DNA of 64,000 bases from Bradyrhizobium sp. CSA207 (GTDB lineage Bacteria; Pseudomonadota; Alphaproteobacteria; Rhizobiales; Xanthobacteraceae): NCBI RefSeq assembly GCF_029051685.1, contig NZ_JAACFT010000005.1, positions 1 to 64,000 on the forward strand, in the 5' to 3' direction. A model generated the notes under the pieces. That model worked only from the letters and a program-made list of their open reading frames with translations, was not told where the DNA came from and did no database searches. The translations under genes and the position numbers were made by a program. The stretch's first letter is position 1; every line of letters begins with the position of its first letter. Shown piece after piece: positions 16,765 through 24,669 of this stretch.

Positions 16765-18663
16765 TTACGCAGCCAGTGCAGTCTCGGTGCTCTGCTGCGA
16801 CGACCGCAGCACGGGGGGCAGCCAGCCCTTATCAGCCAGCAACCGCTCGGCGGCCTCGGCCATCGCGGGCTTCTTCAAGTCTGCCAGCTGCGCGGCGGCT
16901 TCCTCCGACACCCCTTCGCGCACCGCCTCGACGATGACCGCCTTGGTGACCTGCCCAAGGTAGTTGGCAGCGGTGGGCTGCCAGTGCCCGGCCATATCCA
17001 GCGAGACCGCCTCCGCGAGGCCCTCGGCGTGTTTGAGGGTGGAGGATGAGCCTGCGCCCGGACGCACGACCGCATCAACCGTAAGGGCCGCACAATGCGC
17101 CAACAGGTGCATCAACTGCTCCTGCGTGAACCCGAGCAAGGCATCCCAGAGGTCTTGCACGTCGCCGGGCAGCCCCTTGGCCAGTTCAGCCTGCCGGTCG
17201 CTGCACGCGCGTCCCTGCGGGCTCTCATCAATCCCCGCCGCATGCGCCGACAGGTAGACCGTGCGCACGGTCATATCGAGGCACGACACGCGGTTGCCGA
17301 CGTAGAACGTGGATGCCACGAACGCATGCACAACGGCAATGAACGCCATGTCGGGACGCTGCACCACCGCCTCCCGCAACGCCGCCGTCCGCTGGGCGGT
17401 GAGTTGCGCCACCAGTCGGTCGGGTAGCGCGGTGGACACCTCGCCATCCTTGCCTGCCGCCTCCTGCTCGGCCTCCCGGCGCTGCGAAGCCGGTGCTTCA
17501 TCCTCCTTGCGGATGAACCCGCGTTCCACCCGCACACCGCCCTCGTAGCCCAGCGACACGAACGCGCCGCCCGCCGCGATGTCGGCAGCATCGTAGACCG
17601 GCTGGCCTTTCAGGGCCTCCATCTCCCTCTCAAGCTGGCTGACGCGGGCCTGCATCGCCTCGGTCATCTCTTCGCTCTCGGCGAGGGCTTCCAGTTCGTC
17701 GTATTCCGCCGCCAGCTTCTCCAGCTTGCGCTGCGCCTTGGCCGATAGGTCCGGCTCGGTGGGATAAACCCGGCGCATGGCGCTGGTGGCGCGGAAGTCG
17801 TATTCGGGCGTGACCATCACCCACGCCCAGCCTTCCGCACGCACCGCCTGCGCCTCCTGCTCCAGCTTGGCCAGCACCAGCCGGTCGAGCAACGCCGGGT
17901 CGGCGAAGTAGCCGCCGTTCTCATCGTCGAACAGGTCGCGGATGATAACGCCACCAGCGGCGGCGTAAGCCTCCACACCGACGAACTGCGCCCGCCGGTC
18001 GCTGGCAGCGACTTGGCCCTCGGTCAACGCCCGGCGGATGGCATCGGCGCCCTTGTCCCAGCCGAGGCACTGCCAGACCTCCTGCTGCCGCGTATGGTCG
18101 TCGGTGAGGGTGAACGCCATCACCTGCTCAAGGCGCATGCCGCCTTCGCGGTAGACCGCCATCAGCGCCGGGCTCACCGCCGCCAGCTTGAGCCGCTGCC
18201 GCACCACGGCCGGGGTCACGCCGAACCGCGCCGCGATGTCGTCCGCCGCCATCCCCTTCTCGTTGTGCAGCAACGCGAAGGCCTCGAACTCGTCTGCCGG
18301 ATGCATCGAGGAACGGATGACGTTCTCGGCAAGGCTGATTTCGTGGGTGTCATGCTCGGTGTCGAGCACGCAGCGGATGAGGTCGGTCTTCTTGATTTGA
18401 CGCCGCTTGGCCCGCAGCAACTGCGCCAGCCTGCGGCCTTCGCCGATGGTGACGAAGTAGTGGCCGGTCTCGCGGCCTTCGCCGTCATGCTCAGGCTCGA
18501 CGACGAGGTTTTGCAGCATGCCGTTGGCGGCGATGCTGGCCGCCAAACCTTCCACTTCCGCCGCCGTGTGCTCGACCTTGCGCACGTTGCGGGGCGACTT
18601 CTTGAGCATGTTCAGCGGCACGAAAATCTCGCTGCCGCTCTTGGGTTGGGTTGTCTTCGTCAT
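16765..18663 (-). CDS. ParB/RepB/Spo0J-family protein, large form
   Basis: 632 residues. An N-terminal ParB-like domain (NMLKKSPRNVRKVE, then the GEGRR loop and the ENVIR motif at about 115) precedes a helix-turn-helix (MAADDIAARFGVTPAVVRQRLKLA). The remaining 430 residues, with a Glu-rich coiled coil near 300-345, are not recognisable and are typical of the large ParB-like proteins found on alphaproteobacterial plasmids and ICEs. The GEGRR motif suggests a CTP-binding pocket as in ParB. No parA lies next to it, so it may be a regulator or DNA-organising protein rather than half of a partition pair. Confidence 0.75.
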   Translation of the reverse strand: MTKTTQPKSGSEIFVPLNMLKKSPRNVRKVEHTAAEVEGLAASIAANGMLQNLVVEPEHDGEGRETGHYFVTIGEGRRLAQLLRAKRRQIKKTDLIRCVLDTEHDTHEISLAENVIRSSMHPADEFEAFALLHNEKGMAADDIAARFGVTPAVVRQRLKLAAVSPALMAVYREGGMRLEQVMAFTLTDDHTRQQEVWQCLGWDKGADAIRRALTEGQVAASDRRAQFVGVEAYAAAGGVIIRDLFDDENGGYFADPALLDRLVLAKLEQEAQAVRAEGWAWVMVTPEYDFRATSAMRRVYPTEPDLSAKAQRKLEKLAAEYDELEALAESEEMTEAMQARVSQLEREMEALKGQPVYDAADIAAGGAFVSLGYEGGVRVERGFIRKEDEAPASQRREAEQEAAGKDGEVSTALPDRLVAQLTAQRTAALREAVVQRPDMAFIAVVHAFVASTFYVGNRVSCLDMTVRTVYLSAHAAGIDESPQGRACSDRQAELAKGLPGDVQDLWDALLGFTQEQLMHLLAHCAALTVDAVVRPGAGSSSTLKHAEGLAEAVSLDMAGHWQPTAANYLGQVTKAVIVEAVREGVSEEAAAQLADLKKPAMAEAAERLLADKGWLPPVLRSSQQSTETALAA

Positions 18664-18983
18664 CTTAGGCCTCTTTCGTTGGGTTCAGGTTTCAGCGCAA
18701 AAACCGCGCTGAAGCCCTGCCCGTCGGCGAGACCGGGGAGGCAAGTGCAAGGGCGGACGCAGCCGAGGGGTATCTCCCGGTCTGCACAAGCGCAGCGCGG
18801 AAGACTGGGGAAACGGCTGCGGACGAGCGTCCTTCACGCGATCCCTTGCAGGCGCCAGGGGCGGCGCCCCTTAGCGAACAGAGCAGAAAACAGGGAGTAT
18901 GCGTCCCTAACCAGTTGCATTTACAAGTATAAATTGCCGTGATTTAACTTCTCGCGTTATGATTCTGGGGACGCCTTCGCGCT
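18664..18983. promoter_or_regulatory. Divergent promoter region
   Basis: About 320 bases between the divergent ParB-like and nuclease genes. The half next to the nuclease is AT-rich; TTGCAT at about 18,916 and TATAAA at about 18,929 are too close together for a standard promoter, so I do not assign hexamers. No gene was seen. Confidence 0.3.
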
Positions 18984-20129
18984 ATGCAATCATTGTACGG
19001 GCGACTTTTTAGATACCGAGAACGGCCAAATCGCACGCCCCTAGAGGATTACTTGTCGGAATGTCTCGCCGATTTCTTCAATCGGCTTCCGCACGAAGCC
19101 AAGGTCTCGTTCGTGCAAGAGACCTTCGTGCCCTCCGTCTGCGCGAGCGAGTGGCGCTCGTCCATTTCGGACGCGGCGACCATCCACATGAAAACACAAT
19201 ATCAGATACCAAATGGGCGTCTGGATATTGTGATCCTCCTCGACAATCAGCCAACATTCGTCATCGAGAACAAGGTCGGGGCTCCCATCGGGAAGCGCTC
19301 GAACAACATCGACCAATTGAGAGTATATGGCGATTGGCTAAAGCAGATGGCCGTCCGATCCGGCCAAAAGCTCGCGGTGCTCTGCTTGCTTACGCACGTC
19401 ACCAGTCCACCCGAGACCTTCAAAGAAGATCAGCGGGATCTGTATGGATCCACTCCCAAGGTGGTGAGATGGTCGCAAATAGCGGCTGAGGTTCAGGCGA
19501 TCGCAAGAGAGGGCGGGCTGCCCCTCGACATCCGTACCATTGCGCGTGAATTCCACCTGTTTTTGCTGGAGCAGAACATGACCACCGAATTTGCCCGTTT
19601 TGAAGATTTCGCAGCAGCCATTGTGTACGTCAGATCCGGATCGCGCATTTCGCATACGTTCGAGAAGATCTACGACCACCTCTCGGAGCTTGGCGGACCG
19701 TTCGTGAAAGGGTTCTCCAAAGATGATGCGATAGTGGACTTCGATTCCGAGGGCAGCGTCATACACGGATGGAAGTATCTTTCCGCTGCTCCACTCAAGT
19801 CCGCGTACTTCGCCTACGGGATCAACCTTCAGCCGCGGCGCTCCCTTTCGATCGATTCGCTACCAGATGAGGATTCGATCTTCCTGGCCGTCGGAGTCGA
19901 AACGAAAAAGGAGATGCAACTTCTGGAAGCCAGGTCAAAGGACTTCGGTCAAGACTGGCATTATCTTTCGTTTTCTGATTATTCGTTGATTGTAACGTTC
20001 AGGCCGCTGCACGCCGCGTTGAGCCAACCAGAGGAATTTGCGGGCACGATGATCGCATGGATAGATCAATCGTATGCAGCAGTGGTCGCGAAGCTCATAC
20101 AATCCTTGCAGAAGCAATATGGAGTGTAA
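18984..20129 (+). CDS. PD-(D/E)XK nuclease family protein
   Basis: 381 residues. The N-terminal nuclease core shows the family pattern: a helix with Glu (TPLEDYLSECLADFF), then a strand RLDIVILLDNQ with the Asp, then FVIENKVGA with the E-x-K pair, followed by DQLRVYGDWL. This matches the PD-(D/E)XK superfamily member PF14281. The remaining 200 residues are mixed alpha/beta and probably a target-recognition or regulatory part. No partner gene is adjacent, so it may be a single-gene defence nuclease. Two hairpins follow the stop codon. Confidence 0.7.
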   Translation: MQSLYGRLFRYRERPNRTPLEDYLSECLADFFNRLPHEAKVSFVQETFVPSVCASEWRSSISDAATIHMKTQYQIPNGRLDIVILLDNQPTFVIENKVGAPIGKRSNNIDQLRVYGDWLKQMAVRSGQKLAVLCLLTHVTSPPETFKEDQRDLYGSTPKVVRWSQIAAEVQAIAREGGLPLDIRTIAREFHLFLLEQNMTTEFARFEDFAAAIVYVRSGSRISHTFEKIYDHLSELGGPFVKGFSKDDAIVDFDSEGSVIHGWKYLSAAPLKSAYFAYGINLQPRRSLSIDSLPDEDSIFLAVGVETKKEMQLLEARSKDFGQDWHYLSFSDYSLIVTFRPLHAALSQPEEFAGTMIAWIDQSYAAVVAKLIQSLQKQYGV

Positions 20130-20175
20130 GGCGACATGAAGTGGAGTCGTCTTGCGCGAGGGATCGTGACCGAAG

Positions 20176-20229
20176 GCCGGGACCCTTGGCCCGGCGCGCT
20201 CGCGTGTAGAGCCCGGTCGGTTCACCGAC
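20176..20229 (+). repeat. Structured two-hairpin element after the nuclease gene
   Basis: Two perfect stems lie here: GCCGGG/CCCGGC (20176-20195, eight-base loop) and GTCGG TTCA CCGAC (20216-20229). The upstream run GCGCGAGGGATCGTGACC resembles a family of structured repeats that I recall from proteobacterial mobile elements, but I cannot verify this here. It may also act as a terminator between the convergent nuclease and RES genes. Confidence 0.4.
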
Positions 20230-20258
20230 GCGACCAAGAAGGTTGGTGTTGCGTCCCT

Positions 20259-21134
20259 TCATTCTGGGGAGACGGGAGTGAAGGGCGGCTCCAATTCCGG
20301 GCGCTCATTCTCCGCTAGGCCTTGATCGCTCCACAACAAAGTACCGTCGGCGAGTATCCCGTCGACACCCATGACCTCTCCAAGTCTATACATGCCGCAA
20401 GCAAGATGTTGAGCTTGGGCCTGGCGAACGGCTACGAGGCACCAATTTCTCCAGAATTCATCGACCTTCACAGCGAAACAGAGAGCGCCGGTATGGCGAC
20501 GACTGGTGTAGGCGACTGTCGACACCTGTGGATTCTTCTCAAACACGCAAAGAGCCACGTGGGAGGAGATCTCATAGTCATCATGAGCCGTTAGGCATTC
20601 GTACAGAAATGCGTCTGTTATTATGAGTGACTTGGCCTCGGTCGGTTCGCAAGCGTTCAACATTGAGCTCACCGCTCCGGAGTACTCGCCCGAAAGGAAG
20701 CCTCGGCCCGTGCGCTGAATTTGCATAAACTCCCCGATGGGGGCGATGCGTACGCTGTGGTGGTGCTGAATCGAGAATTCGGAGATGACAACCGCGTCAT
20801 CGACGATGTGCGTTTCTTGAAGCGCTGTGTCGATGCGATCAGCAAGGTAGAGGACCTGATAGCCCGCCGGATTTGCTCGACCAAGCGCAGCCGGAGCATC
20901 TTTACGCCAAATGAGCCCAGCCACATGGTCGGGGCGTTCGCCCAATCGTAGCTTTCGGACACGCCGAAAGCGCCAGCCTGGGCCCCATTCGACGTTAAAT
21001 GTCGGATGAACGCCGACTAGGCGAGAGATGATCGTCTTCTTTCCCGAAACGTCGCAGCTGGGATAGCTGCGGATCAAAGTGACCAATTCATCGAGCGGAA
21101 GCGGCGGGAATCGTTGAGTGATTGTTGGTGGCAT
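20259..21134 (-). CDS. RES-domain protein
   Basis: 291 residues. RES domains are NAD-degrading toxins in Xre/RES toxin-antitoxin pairs and also occur alone. The domain reads FRRVRKL, then AALGRANPAGYQVLYLADRI with the conserved Arg, Gly-Arg-x-Asn and Tyr-Leu-Ala, then DTALQETHI with the conserved Glu, and a downstream serine-rich turn. The first 55 residues are an extra helical region absent from minimal RES toxins. No Xre-type antitoxin gene lies next to it on either side. The upstream neighbour is the small 66-residue paralogue, which has no antitoxin features. Confidence 0.7.
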   Translation of the reverse strand: MPPTITQRFPPLPLDELVTLIRSYPSCDVSGKKTIISRLVGVHPTFNVEWGPGWRFRRVRKLRLGERPDHVAGLIWRKDAPAALGRANPAGYQVLYLADRIDTALQETHIVDDAVVISEFSIQHHHSVRIAPIGEFMQIQRTGRGFLSGEYSGAVSSMLNACEPTEAKSLIITDAFLYECLTAHDDYEISSHVALCVFEKNPQVSTVAYTSRRHTGALCFAVKVDEFWRNWCLVAVRQAQAQHLACGMYRLGEVMGVDGILADGTLLWSDQGLAENERPELEPPFTPVSPE

Positions 21135-21274
21135 GGCGGATGAGCAATTTCGTTATGGGTCGTGGGACGGGCCCACCACCTTATGATGAGCGGATTTGCC
21201 GAGAGGGGAAGGCCCTGAATCAGTGCGAGGCGATAATCGCGACACATGATATTGCAGCAAACTCATTGAATGAA

Positions 21275-21300
21275 GCCCCACACCGTTTCCGGTGTGGGGC
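21275..21300 (-). terminator. Strong hairpin after the 66-residue gene
   Basis: A perfect ten-base-pair stem, GCCCCACACC GTTTCC GGTGTGGGGC. On the minus strand it lies about 130 bases after the stop of the 66-residue gene and upstream of the RES gene. It is followed there by TTCATT, not a long T run, so intrinsic termination is likely but not certain. Confidence 0.6.
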
Positions 21301-21432
21301 AAGCTCTGCACCTTGCGGGTCATCAGCTCTCCACGGGCTTCGACCACCTGTGAGGATGGTTTCCCTCGCCACGCCAGCGTGCCTCGCCGCTGCTCCGGGA
21401 AGGACTCGCACAGAGCCGTTCTGAGCAGGTAG

Positions 21433-21633
21433 CTATTGGCTCGTTTCTTTGCGTTCGCGGATGACAAGCCGTCCACTGACGGGTAGTGCGATCAGTTCGA
21501 CGTTGAACCCTTTGGTGTCCTCGTGAGGCCATGCCGCTCCGATCTTAGTCCAGAACGCGTTCTCCCCTGCACCGGTGACAACAAATGCCTCGTGAGTAGG
21601 CTTTCTGGTTCGCGAGGATGACTTAGCAGCCAT
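21433..21633 (-). CDS. Small element protein, paralogue of the protein at 14,156
   Basis: 66 residues: a short basic N-terminus (MAAKSSSRTRK), then EAFVVTGAGENAFWTKIGAA, and the C-terminal strand GRLVIRERKE. The core FWTKIGAAW is shared with the 69-residue protein near relaxase 2. The ATG at 21633 is preceded by a GGGAG ribosome site inside an inverted-repeat arm. It stands alone here, between the RES gene and the restriction operon. Function unknown. Confidence 0.6.
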   Translation of the reverse strand: MAAKSSSRTRKPTHEAFVVTGAGENAFWTKIGAAWPHEDTKGFNVELIALPVSGRLVIRERKETSQ

Positions 21634-21638
21634 TGTAT

Positions 21639-21681
21639 TCTCCCGTTGGATGATGCCGCGAGCGGCAGACCGGTCGGGAGA
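21639..21681 (-). promoter_or_regulatory. Leader hairpin that pairs the ribosome binding site
   Basis: On the minus strand TCTCCCG (21681-21675) pairs with CGGGAGA (21645-21639), which contains the ribosome site of the 66-residue gene. Between them lies a perfect inner palindrome, GCCGC TC GCGGC. This is the same plan as the leader at 14,373-14,430, although the inner sequences differ. Confidence 0.55.
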
Positions 21682-21848
21682 CAAAAACGTTTCCTGTGCC
21701 GGTCGTTGCCGGCAAGCGGTTGGTGTGAGCTTAGCAGGACATCGCCAACCAAGAATCCCTCGGCCGCACGTGCGCTGGTCAAGCGTGGCCGTGGAGGCAC
21801 GGTTGATCGGACAAAGTACTTTCCGCCGGCCGCAAAGTGACCTGCGTA

Positions 21849-24659
21849 CTAGGCCGTCGTTGCCGTTTGGGCCATCGCCGAATGACGGTCGAGGACGTCG
21901 TGTACTTGAGCGGGTTGGAAAGCGACATCCCAGCACCAGTTGCCAAATCCGGCGGCGGCATTCACGGCGAGAACCCATTCACTCAAAGCTTCACGCTTGG
22001 CCTTGTCCTGGGGCGAATCCTCTCCCTTGATCTCCAGAATCAAAGTCTTGCCGTTGGCGAGCTTGACGAGGAAGTCGGGAATGTAGCGGCGACGTGAACC
22101 AGCCCACAGATAGTGAATCTGGAATCCAAGATGGTCATTCTTGGCATAGGTCTCGATATCGTCGCGGGATTCAAAGACGTTGGCCGCGTAGATCTCCCAG
22201 GAGGAATCGCCAACGATGTGGCTGATATGCGACTTCACCGTGGGGTTGTTCGGCTTAGTCGTATACCAAGTGCGCATCTGCGCCGTTGAGCCGATGGGAT
22301 TTTCCTCATCGTAGATGGGCTCAAGCCTGGTCGTGTTCTGCTGGGTAACAAACCTGAGCAAGTGCTGCACAATCAAGTCGATGTTGAGCGCGAACAGGAT
22401 GCGCTGCCGAAGAGGGTCCCGGTGGAACAGGGAAGGAATGTCGAGGCGGTCCGACTTCAGAAAGGCTTCGACCAGCTGGATAAGCTGGAAGGCGAGGAAG
22501 TCCTCGTTGCCCTTGAAGCCGCTCTTGAGGGCAGTGAAAGCCTTTCGCGCAGCCTGGAAGATAAGGCGCTGCAAGCGGAACCCTTCTGGAAGCTTTTCCA
22601 GATCTATTGCCTGGACCTTGCTAAGGTCCGCCGCGCCGCCGAGTGCTGGCGCGAGCTCGGCTGTAATCGGCGTTGTTGCCGGGTCGAGATGCAGGACCTC
22701 AACCGCGGTCCAATCAACGTTGAGGGTTGGATTGATGACAGTCTCCGCCCGGAGCACGTTCGGCCATCGAATCTCCAACTGGCTACGCTCGGGTAGCACC
22801 TCAATTTGCGTGCTCGGGCGCGGCGGTGGCGGGGCTTCCCCCGCACCGCTCACCTCTTCGCAAATGGATAACGGTACTCCAAAGACGTTTACGTACTCGG
22901 GCTTGAAAAAGCCGTTCTCGTCCTTGTCGTACGTGACACGACGCAAGCCCCGCCCTATCACCTGCTCACAAAGCAGTTGAGATGTGAACGCTCGCAGGCC
23001 CATGATATGGGTAACGGTCTTCGCGTCCCAGCCTTCCGAGAGCATCGCGACGGAAATTACGCTCTGAAGGTTTTGACCAGCGCCGCCCCGCTTGCCTACG
23101 GTGTCAACGATCTCTCGAAGCAGATCTTCCTTCTTTAGGTCTGCAAGTCGAGCCTTCTTTGTCTCCGGTAACCCGCTCCCTTCCACGATTGCTGAGAGCC
23201 TAGCCTCATAGCCCTTGTCGGATGCGGATGTTTCCCCAATTTCGGCCTTCTCAAGCACCTTGGAGTCAACCCGTAGCGTCTGTGCCGGCGAATGCAGCTC
23301 CGGCCAGTGAGCATCTCCCTTGTTAAGATAGTTCTCGATGCGAGCGGCAGTTTCCGTTCTGTTGCAGACGGTCAGCATGACCGGCGTAGTGTCACCAGCC
23401 GCTAACCATTGATTTCGGATATCTCGCCAATCTGCGGCGAGCAGCGTGTACGCATCTTGAACGAGCTTAGGCAGCGCATCGTCTGGTGCGGCCTTTCGGT
23501 TGAGGTCTTCGGAGACCGATGGATCACGATATATGTGATAGAGCCGGGAGCGCATTGTCTTGGCGTCCGGGAGCGCGTCGTCGCGAACGACAACCCGTGG
23601 CGTTTTGACCAGACCGGCCTCGATTGCATCGTTGAGACCGAAATCTGAGACAATCCAGTCAAACAGCGCGGTCTCGGTCGCGGTTTTACCTGTTGGTGCA
23701 AACGGAGTCGCGGAGAGGTCGAAGCACCGCATTATTCGCCGCGTGTTGTGGATACGGTCGAGTCCCTCAATCCAGCGCGTGGCTTCTTCGAGGTCAATGC
23801 CTTGCTCTTCAGCCTCGCGCTTGCTGATCTTGACCTCGGCAGGCTTCCGGTAAGCGTGATGTGCCTCGTCGTTGATGACGACAATGTCCTTATAACTGGA
23901 GAGTTTGCCGAGTACTCGCCGCGCAAAGCCCTCGTCTCGTTCGACGCCCTTCTTGACGACCGAACGCTTGGCGTCCTTGAGCGGCATCAACGTGTGCCAG
24001 TTCTCGATCAATATCTCCGCCTGGTTGAGTTTCTGGCGGAGGGCTTCTGACGGGCACAGTGAGAATTCATCGTAGTAGTTGTCCGGCTCACCGGTGTAGA
24101 GGACGCGCAAGCGGTCCTTAACGGTAAGGCCTGGCGCGACGATGAAGACGGCTTTGCTGAAGTCCTTATTGCGCTTGGGATAGGTTAGGGCGTTAAGCAC
24201 CTGCCACGTGATGATCATTGCCATCACGGTGGTCTTGCCGCTGCCAGTCGCCATCTTATTGCAGATGCGCTCCCATGGTCCTCCGTCTCCGGGCAGGAAT
24301 ATCCCTTGACGATATTCTGCTGCGGCCTCCACCCACCAGATGAGGGCTTCTATGGCTTCCAATTGGCAGTAGTAAAATGGGTTTTGCCTCGCGCTTGAGT
24401 CGTACCAATGCTCAAGCAGCCGGCGCGTTACGGCGGTGATGCCGGGGTAGCCGGCTGCGCGCCATTGATCAACGCGGCCACGTATCGTATTGACCAGGTT
24501 CAGCTCAACAAAACGTCGAGTGTTGTTGCGGATGTCGAATATCTCATAACCAGCCGGCCGACGTTCGGCCTTTACCTCAAGCGCGTTGGTGCCGGGCACC
24601 CAATGCTGCTGTGGGCATTCAAAGGGCGAGTTGATGATGAGGGAGGTTGGCTTGGTCAC
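21849..24659 (-). CDS. Type III-like restriction endonuclease subunit (BPTD_3080-like)
   Basis: 936 residues. A superfamily 2 helicase/translocase with Walker A NKMATGSGKTTVMA near residue 140 and the DEAD-type motif VINDEAHHAY near 262. The helicase C-terminal part holds CEQVIGRGLRR. The last 100 residues carry a PD-(D/E)XK nuclease: YIPDFLVKLANG, then LILEIKGE, near 860-880. This order is that of Res subunits of type III restriction systems. The methyltransferase gene ends ten bases upstream on the same strand, so they form a mod-res operon. The nuclease residues look intact, so it is probably active. Confidence 0.85.
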   Translation of the reverse strand: MTKPTSLIINSPFECPQQHWVPGTNALEVKAERRPAGYEIFDIRNNTRRFVELNLVNTIRGRVDQWRAAGYPGITAVTRRLLEHWYDSSARQNPFYYCQLEAIEALIWWVEAAAEYRQGIFLPGDGGPWERICNKMATGSGKTTVMAMIITWQVLNALTYPKRNKDFSKAVFIVAPGLTVKDRLRVLYTGEPDNYYDEFSLCPSEALRQKLNQAEILIENWHTLMPLKDAKRSVVKKGVERDEGFARRVLGKLSSYKDIVVINDEAHHAYRKPAEVKISKREAEEQGIDLEEATRWIEGLDRIHNTRRIMRCFDLSATPFAPTGKTATETALFDWIVSDFGLNDAIEAGLVKTPRVVVRDDALPDAKTMRSRLYHIYRDPSVSEDLNRKAAPDDALPKLVQDAYTLLAADWRDIRNQWLAAGDTTPVMLTVCNRTETAARIENYLNKGDAHWPELHSPAQTLRVDSKVLEKAEIGETSASDKGYEARLSAIVEGSGLPETKKARLADLKKEDLLREIVDTVGKRGGAGQNLQSVISVAMLSEGWDAKTVTHIMGLRAFTSQLLCEQVIGRGLRRVTYDKDENGFFKPEYVNVFGVPLSICEEVSGAGEAPPPPRPSTQIEVLPERSQLEIRWPNVLRAETVINPTLNVDWTAVEVLHLDPATTPITAELAPALGGAADLSKVQAIDLEKLPEGFRLQRLIFQAARKAFTALKSGFKGNEDFLAFQLIQLVEAFLKSDRLDIPSLFHRDPLRQRILFALNIDLIVQHLLRFVTQQNTTRLEPIYDEENPIGSTAQMRTWYTTKPNNPTVKSHISHIVGDSSWEIYAANVFESRDDIETYAKNDHLGFQIHYLWAGSRRRYIPDFLVKLANGKTLILEIKGEDSPQDKAKREALSEWVLAVNAAAGFGNWCWDVAFQPAQVHDVLDRHSAMAQTATTA

Positions 24660-24669
24660 GCGGCCGGTC

